A stretch of 64,000 bases of DNA from Pseudomonas sp. Teo4 (GCF_034387475.1 NZ_JAXCIL010000001.1:2170001-2234000); one strand, 5' to 3'. Shown: positions 47,450 to 57,731, numbered from the stretch's first letter. Program-made: numbers and translations. The notes: a model not told the origin generated them from the sequence alone.

Positions 47450-49615
47450 TCAGAAGTCGATGGAACCGGAGAACTTCACCAGGCGTGGGTCACCCTGGGT
47501 CAGGTAACCCCCATTGGCCGAGGCCCAGTAATTCTTGTCGGTGAGGTTTTCGACATTCATGCGCAAGGTCACCTCTTTGCTCTGCACCTTGAAGCGGTAA
47601 CGCGCCCCGACATCAAAGCGGTTCCAGGTGGGCAGGCTCAGGGTGTTGGCCGGATTGGCGTACTGCCCGCCAGTGCGCAGCATGCGGGCGTTGAGCGCCA
47701 GGCCATCGAGGCCCGGCACATCCCAGTCGACACTGGCGTTGAGCTGGAAGGTCGGCACGCCGACCGCGTGGTTGCCGTCATCGGCGCCGTTCAGGGTCTT
47801 TTTCAGCTCGGTGTCCATGCGCGTGCCGCCGGCCATCAGGCGCAACCCTGGCAGCGGTTCGCCGAACACGCTCAGCTCGATACCTTTGTTGACCTGCTCA
47901 CCGTCCTGGACGAACACGTTGCCCTGGACGAAACCATCGGTGGGCCGCTCGATACGGAACACTGCCAGGTTCGCACCGAAGCTCTGGTAGTCCAGCTTGA
48001 CCCCGGCCTCGACCTGCTTGGTCTTGGCCGGTGGGAACACCTCACCCACATTGATGACCTGGCCGGAAGCCGTGGCCCCCTGGGCCAGGCCCTCGATACG
48101 GTTGGCGTACAGCGAAATCGACGGGTTGACCTTGTAGACGATGCCGTACACCGGTGTGGTGACCGACTCGTCGTAGAAGGCGTTGCGCCCGGTATCCGGC
48201 CCCTCACCGTCGTAGTCGTAACCCTCGACCCGCAACTGCTGGCGGCGCACACCGGCGGTAAGCAGCAAGGTATCGTCGAACAGCCCCAGCGTGTCGGACA
48301 CGGCGATGCTGCGGTTGCGTGTCTTGCCGGTGACGCCGGGGTCGTCCAGCTTGCCGCCGACGAAGGTCGGCGTGGTGGGTTTGGGTAGCGGGTCGGTGTG
48401 ATAGATGTTGGTGTCCTGCGAGTTGTAGAACACGAACGCGTTTTCCTGCTGGGTCCAGATGGTCGCTGCGCCAAGGTTCAGCTGGTGGCTTACCGGCCCG
48501 GTCTGGAAACGGCCATTGATACCGCCCATGAAGCTGGTGTTGTCTTCGTTGTGGGGAATCTTGGAACCGCCGATGGTGGCATCGCCGCTGGCGGCATCGG
48601 TGAGAATCGGCGTGCCGTAGAAGCCGTTTTCGTGGGTGTGCTTCACACCCCCTGCCAGGTAGGCACTCCAGTTGTCGTTGAAGTCGTAGTCACCGCGCAG
48701 CATGCCGAAGGTGTCCTCGGTTTCGGTCCAGGCCCAGTCCTGGCCATAGTTGTGGTCGGCATCCGGCGCCCTTGGAATGTCGCTAAGGCCCGGGTCCAGG
48801 CGCACCGAGTTGCGCATGTGGTTGACCCGCTGCTTCTGGTAACCGATGTCGCTGGACACGCGGAAGTTGTCGCCTCGGTAGTCGAGGCCGACGATGAACA
48901 GTTTACTGCGCTGATCCTGGTCATCGACGGCCGTTTCGCCCTCACGCTGCGAGAGGTTCAGGCGCACACCGAAGCGATTGTCCTGGCCAAAGCGCTGGCC
49001 GATGTCCAGGTGTTCGCCAAGGCGCCCGTCGGTGCTGATGTCCTGGGTGTAGCGCCGGGTGGGTGTGTCGCCGGCACGCTTGGGTTGCAGGTTGACGTTG
49101 CCCCCCAGGCCAGTACCGGTGGGGCTGGCACCATTGAGAAAAGCATTGGGGCCTTTGAGCACCTCGACCCGCTCCAGCGCATCGGTGGAAATCATCTGCC
49201 GGGGCAGCACCCCGTACAGGCCATTGAAGGCCACATCGTCACCGTTGAGTGGCAAGCCACGAATGACGAAGATCTGCGACTGGTTGCCAAAACCGAACGA
49301 CTGGCGCACCGACGGGTCGTTGAGCAGCACATCGCCGATGTCCTCGGCCTGCTGGTCCTGGATCAGCTGCGAGGTGTAGCTGGTCATGGTGAAGGGCACA
49401 TCCATCATGTCCTGGTTGCCCAGAATACCCATCTGCCCACCCCGGGCGACCTGGCCACCGGCGAAGGCCTCCGGGGGCTCGCCCTTGGGCCTGGCGGCCT
49501 CGGCATTGATGGCGGTGGCATCGAGCTCGATGGCACCTTCGGCCGCCGGGGCCGGGACCGCAACTGAACAGCAAAGGGCAAGAAAGGTCGACTGATACGC
49601 AATGAGTCGTGCCAT
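47450..49615 (-). CDS. TonB-dependent siderophore receptor
   Basis: 721-aa outer-membrane receptor with a signal peptide (about 1-25), plug domain (about 75-185; FVIRGLPLNGDDVAFNG and RVEVLKGPNAFLNG) and 22-strand barrel ending in a C-terminal Phe (KFSGSIDF). It lacks an N-terminal STN signalling domain, so it should not talk to a FecR. Ferric-siderophore-type by overall pattern; ligand unknown. Convergent with the SleB-like gene, with a 260-bp region upstream shared with the divergent CAP protein gene. Confidence 0.9.
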   Translation of the reverse strand: MARLIAYQSTFLALCCSVAVPAPAAEGAIELDATAINAEAARPKGEPPEAFAGGQVARGGQMGILGNQDMMDVPFTMTSYTSQLIQDQQAEDIGDVLLNDPSVRQSFGFGNQSQIFVIRGLPLNGDDVAFNGLYGVLPRQMISTDALERVEVLKGPNAFLNGASPTGTGLGGNVNLQPKRAGDTPTRRYTQDISTDGRLGEHLDIGQRFGQDNRFGVRLNLSQREGETAVDDQDQRSKLFIVGLDYRGDNFRVSSDIGYQKQRVNHMRNSVRLDPGLSDIPRAPDADHNYGQDWAWTETEDTFGMLRGDYDFNDNWSAYLAGGVKHTHENGFYGTPILTDAASGDATIGGSKIPHNEDNTSFMGGINGRFQTGPVSHQLNLGAATIWTQQENAFVFYNSQDTNIYHTDPLPKPTTPTFVGGKLDDPGVTGKTRNRSIAVSDTLGLFDDTLLLTAGVRRQQLRVEGYDYDGEGPDTGRNAFYDESVTTPVYGIVYKVNPSISLYANRIEGLAQGATASGQVINVGEVFPPAKTKQVEAGVKLDYQSFGANLAVFRIERPTDGFVQGNVFVQDGEQVNKGIELSVFGEPLPGLRLMAGGTRMDTELKKTLNGADDGNHAVGVPTFQLNASVDWDVPGLDGLALNARMLRTGGQYANPANTLSLPTWNRFDVGARYRFKVQSKEVTLRMNVENLTDKNYWASANGGYLTQGDPRLVKFSGSIDF

Positions 49616-49875
49616 GGGCAGCTCCCGGATCGATCAAGGGGGGGCCTCCCTGGCGGATGAGAAGTGGATAGCAGTTGAGTATTGTTTCTAGTCGAAGTTA
49701 GGAATTATTACCAAGTGATCGCACTTTTCCGGCGACCAGTGGTCTACTTGCTCTTTTGCCGTCTACAACCCTTTGCCGGCAAACCGTCACGCTGCACGAT
49801 TCCGGGCCAAAAGCTTCGGGCTTGTGTAGGATGAGCAGCGCTTACCAAGACGCTGCCAGCCATAGGGAGATCCAC

Positions 49876-50727
49876 ATGCGCGTCCTGTCATCCGTTGCCG
49901 CCTTGTCGCTGGGCCTGGTCGTCTCGACCGGGGCACTGGCCGTCACTGGCGAAGAGGCGCAACTGATCGAGTCGATCAATGCCTACCGCAGCCAGGCACA
50001 ACGCTGCGGCGGCGAAGCGTCGCTGGAGCTGCCGCCGCTCAACAGCGATACACGCCTGGCGCTGTCGCCAGAAGGCACCCGCGACCTGCAGCAGGCCATG
50101 TCGCGCGCGGCCTACCCCATGGTGAATGTCCAGGCCATCAGCCTGTCCGGCCCGCGCGATGCCCGTGCCGCGATGAATGCCATCGAAGAAAGCTTTTGCC
50201 AGGTGGTGCTGGACCCTCAGTTCGTCGACATCGGTGTCAGCCAGGAAGGCCGCGACTGGCGTATCGTCCTTGCCCGCCCGCTGCTCAGCAAAGGGCTCGG
50301 CGACTGGCAGGCCGAAGGGCAAAATGTGCTGCAGGCGATCAATGCCGCACGCAAAGTGCCGCGCCAGTGCGGTGGCCAACCTTATGCCGCCGCCCCCGCA
50401 CTAGGCTGGAATACGATGTTGGCCGGGGTGGCCGCCAGCCACACCCGGGCCATGGCCAACCAGAATTTCTTCGACCACGTCGACAAGGACGGCCGCACAC
50501 CGGGCGACCGCGCCGAGCTTGCCGGCTACCTGTACCAGCAGATTGGCGAGAACATTGCCGCCGGACGCGACACGGCGCGCAAAGTGGTCGACGGTTGGCT
50601 GGACAGCCCAGGGCATTGCGCCACTTTGATGAACCCGGACTTCCGCGAACTGGGCGCAGCCTATGCCGTGGACCCGAAAAGCGATGCGGGCATCTACTGG
50701 ACCGCGCTGTTCGGCACCCCGCAATAG
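49876..50727 (+). CDS. Secreted CAP-domain protein with two CAP-like halves
   Basis: 283 aa. Signal peptide (1-22), then an N-terminal half (about 25-145, starting EEAQLIESINAYRSQAQRCGG) that looks like a decayed CAP domain, and a C-terminal half (about 153-283, INAARKVPRQCGGQPYA, SHTRAMANQNFFDHVDKDGRTPGDRAELAGY, IGENIAAG) that keeps the usual CAP residues. Probably periplasmic or secreted; bacterial CAP proteins have no settled function. Start ATG 49876 has AGGGAGA upstream. Divergent from the TonB receptor. Confidence 0.85.
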   Translation: MRVLSSVAALSLGLVVSTGALAVTGEEAQLIESINAYRSQAQRCGGEASLELPPLNSDTRLALSPEGTRDLQQAMSRAAYPMVNVQAISLSGPRDARAAMNAIEESFCQVVLDPQFVDIGVSQEGRDWRIVLARPLLSKGLGDWQAEGQNVLQAINAARKVPRQCGGQPYAAAPALGWNTMLAGVAASHTRAMANQNFFDHVDKDGRTPGDRAELAGYLYQQIGENIAAGRDTARKVVDGWLDSPGHCATLMNPDFRELGAAYAVDPKSDAGIYWTALFGTPQ

Positions 50728-50752
50728 CCCCTGCCCCGTTCACCACGCAGCA

Positions 50753-51745
50753 TCATTGGCCTGCACGGCGCAACGCCTGCGCCGTGCAGCCAAACCGCCG
50801 CCGCACGCACTTGCCCAGGTAACTCGCATCCGCCAGCCCGACCTCGTCTGCTATCTGAGCCAGGCTGTGGCTGGAATTGAGCAGGCGCCAGCGTGCCTGC
50901 TGCAAGCGCATCTCCAGCCACCAGCCCTTGGCGCTCATGCCGTGGCTGGCCTGGAACTGGCGATCCAACTGGCGCCGGCTGATGCCAAGGTCGGAGGCCA
51001 GTTGCTCGACCGACAACTTCGCCCCCAGGTGGTGGCGCATCAGTGCCAACGCGCGGGTTACCTGACGCCCCTGCCCCGCCCCGGCCTCCAGAGAGCGCAG
51101 CGCGTGCCGGCTGTCGCGGGTCTCATCCACCAGCATGTCGGCCAGGCCTTTGAGTGCGCGGGTTCGCCCACATGCCGCCGATAGCAGTTCAACAGCCAGG
51201 TCGATGACCGCCGTGCCGCCAGCACAGGTGATGCGCCCACCATCAATGCAGTACAACTGCTCGGGCAGCAACTGCAGGTGCGGGAAGCTGGCTCTGAACT
51301 CCGCTTCGTGGCGCCAGTGCACCACCACCTTGTGCCCGTCCAGCAAGCCACAGGCCGCCAGCAGAAAGGCGGCGTTGTCCACCGCTACCAGCTTTACGCC
51401 AGCCTTGACGGCCTGCCTGAGCAAATGCTGGTAACGCGGCGCCAGCTGAGCGGTAGTCCCAGCGCTACGTCCACCAAACACCACCAGGTAGTCGTAGCCG
51501 CGCAGCTCGATCTGCTCCGGGGTGGCCTGCACATTGACCACCGCGCCGCTACTCGAAGGTACCGGGGCGTCGGTCAGGCCCAGCAGCGTCCAGCTGCAGT
51601 AGCGCTGACGGCTGTAATCCTCGTCGTCGGCGCTGAAGCGCAGCTTGTCGAGAAAGCCACCAAAGGGCAGCAAGGCGAAATCCGGCAACGGCAGGATCAG
51701 CAGGCGAAGATCAGGGGGCATCGAAGCATGTCCAGAAAGCACCAT
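50753..51745 (-). CDS. GlxA-type AraC-family regulator with DJ-1/PfpI-like N-terminus
   Basis: 330 aa. N-terminal DJ-1/PfpI-like (class I amidotransferase-fold) domain (about 12-185), then the AraC HTH pair (about 225-325, VEQLASDLGISRRQLDRQFQA and LADASYLGKCVRRRFG). Members of this family govern arginine, carnitine or choline catabolism; ligand not evident. An ATG at 51721 is an alternative start. Divergent from the LysE-type exporter at a 77-bp distance, suggesting it controls that gene. Confidence 0.87.
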   Translation of the reverse strand: MVLSGHASMPPDLRLLILPLPDFALLPFGGFLDKLRFSADDEDYSRQRYCSWTLLGLTDAPVPSSSGAVVNVQATPEQIELRGYDYLVVFGGRSAGTTAQLAPRYQHLLRQAVKAGVKLVAVDNAAFLLAACGLLDGHKVVVHWRHEAEFRASFPHLQLLPEQLYCIDGGRITCAGGTAVIDLAVELLSAACGRTRALKGLADMLVDETRDSRHALRSLEAGAGQGRQVTRALALMRHHLGAKLSVEQLASDLGISRRQLDRQFQASHGMSAKGWWLEMRLQQARWRLLNSSHSLAQIADEVGLADASYLGKCVRRRFGCTAQALRRAGQ

Positions 51746-51822
51746 CAGATGACCAGATAATACCCTGTGAATTCAGCGCTGTGCCCTAGACTGGGGGCCT
51801 GCAAACCGACAGGACACTTTCC

Positions 51823-52434
51823 ATGGCACTCGACACCTGGCTGATCTACCTGCTGGCCAGCATTGGCCTCTCGCTGACCCCTGGCCCCAATAGCCTGCTG
51901 GCCCTGACCCACGGCGCCGTGTACGGGGCTCGCCGGACACTGTTCACCATCGTCGGTGGGGTTTTCGGCTTCAGCGCCCTGATCGCCTTGGCCATGTTCG
52001 GCCTCAGCGCCTTGCTGCAGGCCTCGGCCTCGGTATTGACCGTGCTCAAGTGGGTAGGCGGCGCCTACCTGATCTGGCTGGGGATCCAGCTGTGGCGCAG
52101 CCCGGCCCTGCACCTGGAGCTGAACGCGCGGGCTGCTCGGCTGAGCAATGCCGGCTTGTTCCGCCAGGGCCTGCTGTCGGCCATGGCCAACCCCAAGGTG
52201 CTGCTGTTCTATGGCGCCTTCCTGCCGCAGTTCATCGACCCACAGCGCGGGCTGTTCATGCAGTTCGTGGTGATGGCCGCCACCTTCGCCAGCGTGGAGT
52301 TCGTGGTCGAGTACCTGCTGGCACGTCTGGCGTATCGTATCCGGCCGTGGCTGGCCAAAGGCGGCAAAGGGTTCAATCGCTGCTGCGGCAGCCTGTTTGC
52401 GGTAATTGGCGCGGCGCTGCCCTTGGGCCGGTGA
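51823..52434 (+). CDS. LysE/RhtB-family amino-acid exporter
   Basis: 203-aa inner-membrane protein with about six helices and the RhtB signature (SLTPGPNSLLALTHG) in the first. Likely exports an amino acid or homoserine-type compound. AGGACAC precedes the ATG. Divergent from the GlxA-like regulator, its probable controller. Confidence 0.88.
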   Translation: MALDTWLIYLLASIGLSLTPGPNSLLALTHGAVYGARRTLFTIVGGVFGFSALIALAMFGLSALLQASASVLTVLKWVGGAYLIWLGIQLWRSPALHLELNARAARLSNAGLFRQGLLSAMANPKVLLFYGAFLPQFIDPQRGLFMQFVVMAATFASVEFVVEYLLARLAYRIRPWLAKGGKGFNRCCGSLFAVIGAALPLGR

Positions 52435-52476
52435 GCCTGGTCTGGTGAGCTTGGTCTGGTGAGCGCCGCAGTCCTG

Positions 52477-53676
52477 TCAGACCCGGCGTGCGCCAGCCAG
52501 GAACACCAGCAACGCCACACCGGGTAAGGCGGCACCGGCCAGTGCAATGCCGTGCCAGCCAAACTGCGCGAACAACCCGCTGGCCATGGCCGAACCCAAG
52601 GCACCGCCGAGGAAAATGCTGGTCATGTACAGCGCATTGAGCCGCCCACGGCTGGCCGGGTCCAGCGCATAGACCTCACGCTGGCCGATGACCATGTTCA
52701 TCTGAACTGCAAAGTCCAACAGCACCCCGGTCAGCCCCAGGCCGATCACACTGAAGCCGGGCGTGGTCAGGCCAAGCAGCAGGGCCAGCGGGGCCAGCAC
52801 CAGGGCCAGCAACGAGCCACGGCGTGCATGCCCGGCATCGGCCAGTCGCCCGGCCATGGGCGCAGCGATTGCGCCCACCGCCCCCACCAGGGCGAACACG
52901 GCGATCTGGCTTTGCGACAGCCCGTGGTCATGGGCCAGCGCAAGGGGGACGGCAGTCCAGTAAAGGCTGAACGCAGCGAACATCAACGCCTGGTACAGCG
53001 ACCGCTGGCGCAGCACCGGGTAGCGGCGCAGCAGTTCGATCAGCGACGCCATCAATCCAGCATAACTGGCACTGTGCTCAGGCACCCGACGCGGCAGGGT
53101 CAGCGCCAGCAGCAGGATGATCGCCAGCATCACCCCCGCAGCGCCGATGAACACGGCGCGCCAGCCAAAGTGATCAGCCACCAGGCTGGACAGCGGCCGC
53201 GCCAGCAGAATCCCCAGCAGCAAGCCCCCCATGATATTGCCGACCACACGCCCCCGTTGGTGCTCTGGGGCCAGGTGCGCGGCCAGCGGGATAAGCATCT
53301 GCACCGCCACCGAACTGAAGCCGATCAACAAGGCATAGAACAGAAACAGCTGGCCCTGGCCACTGCCGCTGGTGCCGGCCAGCAGCAGGCTGACGCAGGC
53401 CAGCACGGCAGTAACGATCATCAACCGGCGGTTTTCCACCAGGTCGGCCAACGGCACCAGCAACAGCAGGCCCAAGGCATAGCCAAACTGAGTCAGAGAA
53501 ACGATCAGGCTGGCGCGATCGGCGGACAGCCCCAGGTCTGGGGCGATCAGCCCGACGATGGGCTGGGCGTAATAGATGTTGGCGACGATCGCGCCGCAAC
53601 AGAACGCCAGCAGGGTGACCAGCGCGCGGCTAAGGCCTGTGGCCGGCGCCCTATCTGCGGCAAGGGAGGGGTTCAT
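52477..53676 (-). CDS. MFS transporter
   Basis: 399-aa permease with 12 hydrophobic segments of the drug/sugar-exporter type (NIYYAQPIVGLIAPDLGLS, LGLLLLVPLADLVENRR, RGRVVGNIMGGLLLGI). Substrate unknown. Lies downstream of a LysR regulator gene in the same direction (113 bp gap), which may regulate it. Confidence 0.88.
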   Translation of the reverse strand: MNPSLAADRAPATGLSRALVTLLAFCCGAIVANIYYAQPIVGLIAPDLGLSADRASLIVSLTQFGYALGLLLLVPLADLVENRRLMIVTAVLACVSLLLAGTSGSGQGQLFLFYALLIGFSSVAVQMLIPLAAHLAPEHQRGRVVGNIMGGLLLGILLARPLSSLVADHFGWRAVFIGAAGVMLAIILLLALTLPRRVPEHSASYAGLMASLIELLRRYPVLRQRSLYQALMFAAFSLYWTAVPLALAHDHGLSQSQIAVFALVGAVGAIAAPMAGRLADAGHARRGSLLALVLAPLALLLGLTTPGFSVIGLGLTGVLLDFAVQMNMVIGQREVYALDPASRGRLNALYMTSIFLGGALGSAMASGLFAQFGWHGIALAGAALPGVALLVFLAGARRV

Positions 53677-53789
53677 GGGTAAGTCCTCGACAATGGGCGG
53701 AAGATGCCGGGTACGTTACCTACGGGTGTCGCTCCAGAGAATCCGGGCCTGGCGCAACGGGGCTTTGCGTCATGCGCAAAAGTGCCGGC

Positions 53790-54689
53790 TCAGGGCCGCA
53801 CCAGGCTTTCGCAGAAGCTGATGAACGCCTGCACCCGGCGCGAGCCACGGTGGTTAGGCAGGTACAAGGCATTTATGCTGTCACTGGCCGCGCCTGGGCT
53901 CGCCTGCCAGTCACCGAGCACCCTCTGCAGGCGCCCTGCCGCCACGTCCTCACGTACCAACCAATCGGCCAGCAAGGCAATGCCACTGCCCGCAAGGGCG
54001 GTTTCGCGCAGCATATCGGCATTGGCGCTGCGCAACGGCCCGCTCACGTCCAGCTCCAGCGCCTCCTCTGCTCGGCGCAAGCGCCAGGGGCGCCCTTTCT
54101 GCCCGTAGCGAAAACGCAGGCAGGCATGCTCAAGCAGTTGCTGGGGGTGAACCAAGGCCGCGCGTCCCGCCAAATACCCGGGGCTGGCCACCAGCCAGCG
54201 GTCGAAGGTGCCCAACTGGCGGCAGACCAGTTCATCATCTGGCGCCGGGTCACCCAAGCGGATCGACAGGTCATAGCGGCCATCGAGCAGGTCATCGAGG
54301 CGGTCGCTCATGTCGATGTCCAGCTCCAACGCTGGATGCAGCGCCATGAACCGGCCCAGGTGCGGCGCGATCACCCGCCGTCCGAATTCCACCGGCAGGC
54401 ACAGGCGCAGCACCCCTACCGGCTCCTCGCCACGGTCGGCGACACTGGCGTCTGCCTCATCCAGTGCATCGAGAATGCCCCGCGCGCGCTCGTAGTAACG
54501 TGCCCCCGCCTCGGTCAGGCTGACCTGGCGCGTGGAACGGTTGAGCAACGTGGCACCGAGTTCGGTTTCCAATGCATCGACCAGCCGCGTGACCGAAGAT
54601 GGAGCTACGCCCAGCCCGCGTGCGGCGGCAGAAAACCCCTGTGCATCGACGGTGGCCACGAACATTTTCATTGCCGCTAGCTTGTCCAT
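53790..54689 (-). CDS. LysR-family regulator
   Basis: 299 aa. HTH at about 5-60 (MKMFVATVDAQGFSAAARGLGVAPSSVTRLVDALE) and substrate-binding domain (about 90-295). The start at MDKLAAMK is normal for the CrgA-like subgroup. Same direction as the MFS gene and divergent from the cupin gene, so either could be a target. Confidence 0.88.
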   Translation of the reverse strand: MDKLAAMKMFVATVDAQGFSAAARGLGVAPSSVTRLVDALETELGATLLNRSTRQVSLTEAGARYYERARGILDALDEADASVADRGEEPVGVLRLCLPVEFGRRVIAPHLGRFMALHPALELDIDMSDRLDDLLDGRYDLSIRLGDPAPDDELVCRQLGTFDRWLVASPGYLAGRAALVHPQQLLEHACLRFRYGQKGRPWRLRRAEEALELDVSGPLRSANADMLRETALAGSGIALLADWLVREDVAAGRLQRVLGDWQASPGAASDSINALYLPNHRGSRRVQAFISFCESLVRP

Positions 54690-54806
54690 TTGTTTCCCGT
54701 CATTGAAATCTCGGAACGCTCCTACAATCGCTGTGGTAGGTCAAGAAGCGCACTGATGACTCATCCGGTTCATAGTGGCAACACCTCCCGTAGAGCGAGA
54801 TTACCA

Positions 54807-55160
54807 ATGCCCCTTGCGAATGTATTGAACGAGCTTCCCGCCCGTTGCCCGACCGATGTCGAACTGGTCGACGAGTTGCTGAAACGCCCTGGCTTGCGCA
54901 TCGAGCGCATCGTCTCCAACGGCCAGGCCAGCCCGCCCGGTTTCTGGTACGACCAGGCCGAAGGCGAATGGATTTTGCTGCTCAGCGGCGCCGCCGGGCT
55001 ATGTATTGAAGATGAAGGCCATACCCGCCTGCTGAAACCCGGGGACTGTCTCGATATTCCCCCCCACTGCCGTCATCGCGTGGAATGGACCGACCAGCAC
55101 GAACCCACCATCTGGCTCGCGGTGTTCTACAGCGCCTCCACCCCCTGGCCAAACGGCTGA
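54807..55160 (+). CDS. Small cupin-domain protein
   Basis: 117 aa, single-domain cupin (about 45-110: PPGFWYDQAEGEWILLLSGAAGLCIEDEG, then LKPGDCLDIPPHCRHRVEWTD). The His motif PPHCRHRV is present, consistent with a metal site. No signal peptide. Reaction unknown. I chose the ATG at 54807; another at 54756 would add 17 residues. Divergent from the LysR gene, upstream of a TonB receptor. Confidence 0.82.
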   Translation: MPLANVLNELPARCPTDVELVDELLKRPGLRIERIVSNGQASPPGFWYDQAEGEWILLLSGAAGLCIEDEGHTRLLKPGDCLDIPPHCRHRVEWTDQHEPTIWLAVFYSASTPWPNG

Positions 55161-55289
55161 CCTGACCTTCCCCCTCATCCAATAACTGAACGCCTGCCTG
55201 CTGCCCTCCGGCAGCGGCGCAGAGCACTCGTTCGCCTGTGAAAAGTGTCGCACAGACACGTTTACACGCCTTTGCCGGATACCTTTGCC

Positions 55290-57494
55290 ATGCATTACCT
55301 CACCACCGAAAACCGACTACGCCAAACCCTTACCGCCTCTGCGCTGGGCCTGAGTGCAGTGTCACTCAGTACGGATGCGCTTGGCGAAGCCCCTGCGCCG
55401 CTGGAGCTGGAACCCATCGAAGTCACAGCCACACGTGACGATGGCCTTCGCTCCGAATACTCAGCATCGGTGAAGTACGTCGCGCCGCTGCTCGACACGC
55501 CGCAGACCATAACCGTCATCCCAGCCCCTCTGATTGCCCGGCAGCAAGCCCTGGGCCTGCGCCAAGTGCTAGCGAACGTCTCCGGCATCACCTTCAATGC
55601 TGGCGAAGGTGGCGGCGGCTCGGGCGACAGTCTCAACATTCGTGGCTTCTCGGCGGACAACAACCTTCAGGTCGACGGGCTTCGCGACAGCGCTCAATTC
55701 ACCCGCTCGGATACCTTCAATGTCGAACGGGTCGAAGTCATCAAAGGCCCCAACTCGGTGTTCGGCGGGGCCGGCACGACGGGGGGCAGCGTCAACATCA
55801 TCAGCAAGGTGCCCGAACATCACCGCTTCAACCAGCTGAGTGCCAGCCTGGGCAGCGCCCAGTACCAGCGTTTGACGCTGGACAGCAACCAGCCTGTGGA
55901 TGGCGTTGGCCAGGGTAGCGCGTTACGCATCAACCTCATGGCCCACCAAAATGACGTGCCTGGCCGCCCCGGTATCGAGCGGCAACGCTGGGGCGTGGCG
56001 CCCTCCCTGTTACTGGGTCTGAGCGATAGCACTCGCCTGACGCTCAGCGCATTGCACCAGGTCGACGACAACCTGCCCGACTACGGCGTGCCAGCGCGGG
56101 AAGGCAAGCGCCTGGCCGGTGTCGGCCGGCACAGTTACTTCGGCTGGAAGAACCTGGACAAGGAGCAGGTCGAACAAAGCGTGCTGACCTTCAAGGTTGA
56201 CCACGACATCAACGACAACCTGCGCCTGCAGCAACTCGCTCGCTACAGCCAGGTCAGGCGCGACACCGTGGTATCTGCTTCGCATGTCAACACCGAAGGT
56301 TTGCCAGTCGGCCATTACCTGCCAGCCGGGCCGCAAGGCTATGGCCGCGACGCCACCACCGAACTTTGGATCAGTCAGACCAGCCTGCTGGGGCATGGCG
56401 ACTGGCTGGGGTTGGGGCATGACTGGAACGCGGGCGTCGAGCTGTCCCGCGAGACGCTGGACCTGAAAACCTACAACCATGGACTGGGCAATGCGCTCTA
56501 TCCAGCGGGCGGCTATGCCCTGGCCAACCCGCCTGGTACCTGGAGCGGTCCGGCCCACAAGACCCCCTTGGGTTACAACGAATCCGAGCTGACCGATCAG
56601 GCGCTCTACCTGTTCGATACCATCGCCCTGGCTGAGCACTGGGACCTGCACCTGGGCCTGCGCTACGACCACTACGTCGGCAAGGCGCGTGGCTACAAGC
56701 CCGGGCAGGAGCGCACCGCCTTCACATCCCGCGACGACGCCCTGAGCGGCCGGGCCGGGCTGGTCTACAAACCGAGCGAGAATGGCCGCGTGTACCTGTC
56801 CTGGGGCACCTCCTTCAACCCTTCGGCCGAAGCGCTGGTGTCCAATGGTCGGGGCTTGACCGCCGCAACGCAGGGCCTAGAGCCGGAGCAGAGCCAGACC
56901 TGGGAGCTGGGCAGCAAATGGATATGGCTCGATCAGCAGTTGGAACTGGACACCGCGCTGTTTCACATCATCAAGTCCAATGCCCGGGAAGCCTTGGCCG
57001 ATGGTTCCACCCAGCTGTCCGGCAAACAACGTGTGCAGGGCTTCGAACTCGGTTTGACGGGCCACTTGAGCAGCCGGTGGAGCGTGTTCGCCAACTACAC
57101 CTTCCTCGACAGCGAGACGCTTGAAGCCGCCCCTGGGGGAACCAGTTTCGCCCGCAAAGGCCAGGCGCTGGGGAACACACCACCACGTTCACTGAGCCTG
57201 TGGACGACCTACAACCTCTCGGATGACTGGACCCTCGGTTACGGCGCCCGCCATGTCAGCAAACGCAACGTGACCTCAAGCGGCACGGCCAAGCTCGATG
57301 GGTACTGGGTGCACAACGCGATGCTGGGCTACCAGGTCAACCCGCAGCTGGACCTGCAACTGAACATCAATAACCTGTTCGACAAGACCTATGTCGAGCG
57401 GGTACGCCAACAACGCGGAAACGCTGCACGCTCCTCCGCCATCGAGTATGGCGACGCACGCGGAGCGCTGCTCACCGCCAATTACCGCTTCTGA
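55290..57494 (+). CDS. TonB-dependent siderophore receptor (hydroxamate-type)
   Basis: 734-aa outer-membrane receptor. Signal peptide (about 1-30), TonB-box-like region (EPIEVTATRDDG), plug (about 65-180, LNIRGFSADNNLQVDGLRD and RVEVIKGPNSVFGG) and barrel ending in Phe (LLTANYRF). The sequence is in the FhuE/FcuA/catecholate-type siderophore class; the ligand cannot be fixed. No STN domain. A hairpin follows. Neighbour of gcd in this window. Confidence 0.9.
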   Translation: MHYLTTENRLRQTLTASALGLSAVSLSTDALGEAPAPLELEPIEVTATRDDGLRSEYSASVKYVAPLLDTPQTITVIPAPLIARQQALGLRQVLANVSGITFNAGEGGGGSGDSLNIRGFSADNNLQVDGLRDSAQFTRSDTFNVERVEVIKGPNSVFGGAGTTGGSVNIISKVPEHHRFNQLSASLGSAQYQRLTLDSNQPVDGVGQGSALRINLMAHQNDVPGRPGIERQRWGVAPSLLLGLSDSTRLTLSALHQVDDNLPDYGVPAREGKRLAGVGRHSYFGWKNLDKEQVEQSVLTFKVDHDINDNLRLQQLARYSQVRRDTVVSASHVNTEGLPVGHYLPAGPQGYGRDATTELWISQTSLLGHGDWLGLGHDWNAGVELSRETLDLKTYNHGLGNALYPAGGYALANPPGTWSGPAHKTPLGYNESELTDQALYLFDTIALAEHWDLHLGLRYDHYVGKARGYKPGQERTAFTSRDDALSGRAGLVYKPSENGRVYLSWGTSFNPSAEALVSNGRGLTAATQGLEPEQSQTWELGSKWIWLDQQLELDTALFHIIKSNAREALADGSTQLSGKQRVQGFELGLTGHLSSRWSVFANYTFLDSETLEAAPGGTSFARKGQALGNTPPRSLSLWTTYNLSDDWTLGYGARHVSKRNVTSSGTAKLDGYWVHNAMLGYQVNPQLDLQLNINNLFDKTYVERVRQQRGNAARSSAIEYGDARGALLTANYRF

Positions 57495-57502
57495 TCAGCC
57501 CA

Positions 57503-57529
57503 AGTGCCGCCCTGCTTCAAGGCGGCACT
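57503..57529 (+). terminator. Stem-loop after the TonB receptor
   Basis: AGTGCCGCC / GGCGGCACT, a perfect 9-bp stem with 9-nt loop, 8 bp after the stop. No U-run. The rest of the gap to gcd is AT-rich, presumably the gcd promoter region. Confidence 0.6.
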
Positions 57530-57731
57530 ACTACCAAAGTCTATCGCGCCACTTCAAAAGCAAACACAAACGCCGCACACGCTGCATATTTACCCACATG
57601 ATCTAGACTTTTAGCCACACCTTGGCAAGTTCAACCCTGCGACAATCAGCCTCACAAAATTTTGTACTAACTTGTTAATTAGCTTGCTAAGGGCTTAAAC
57701 TCCGCGCATTCCACCTGCTGAGATCCCTGGC

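Noticed and set aside
49680..49735. Fur box before the TonB receptor at 47450-49615
   Set aside because: The minus strand has TGGTAATAATTCCTA, but only one half resembles the Fur repeat.
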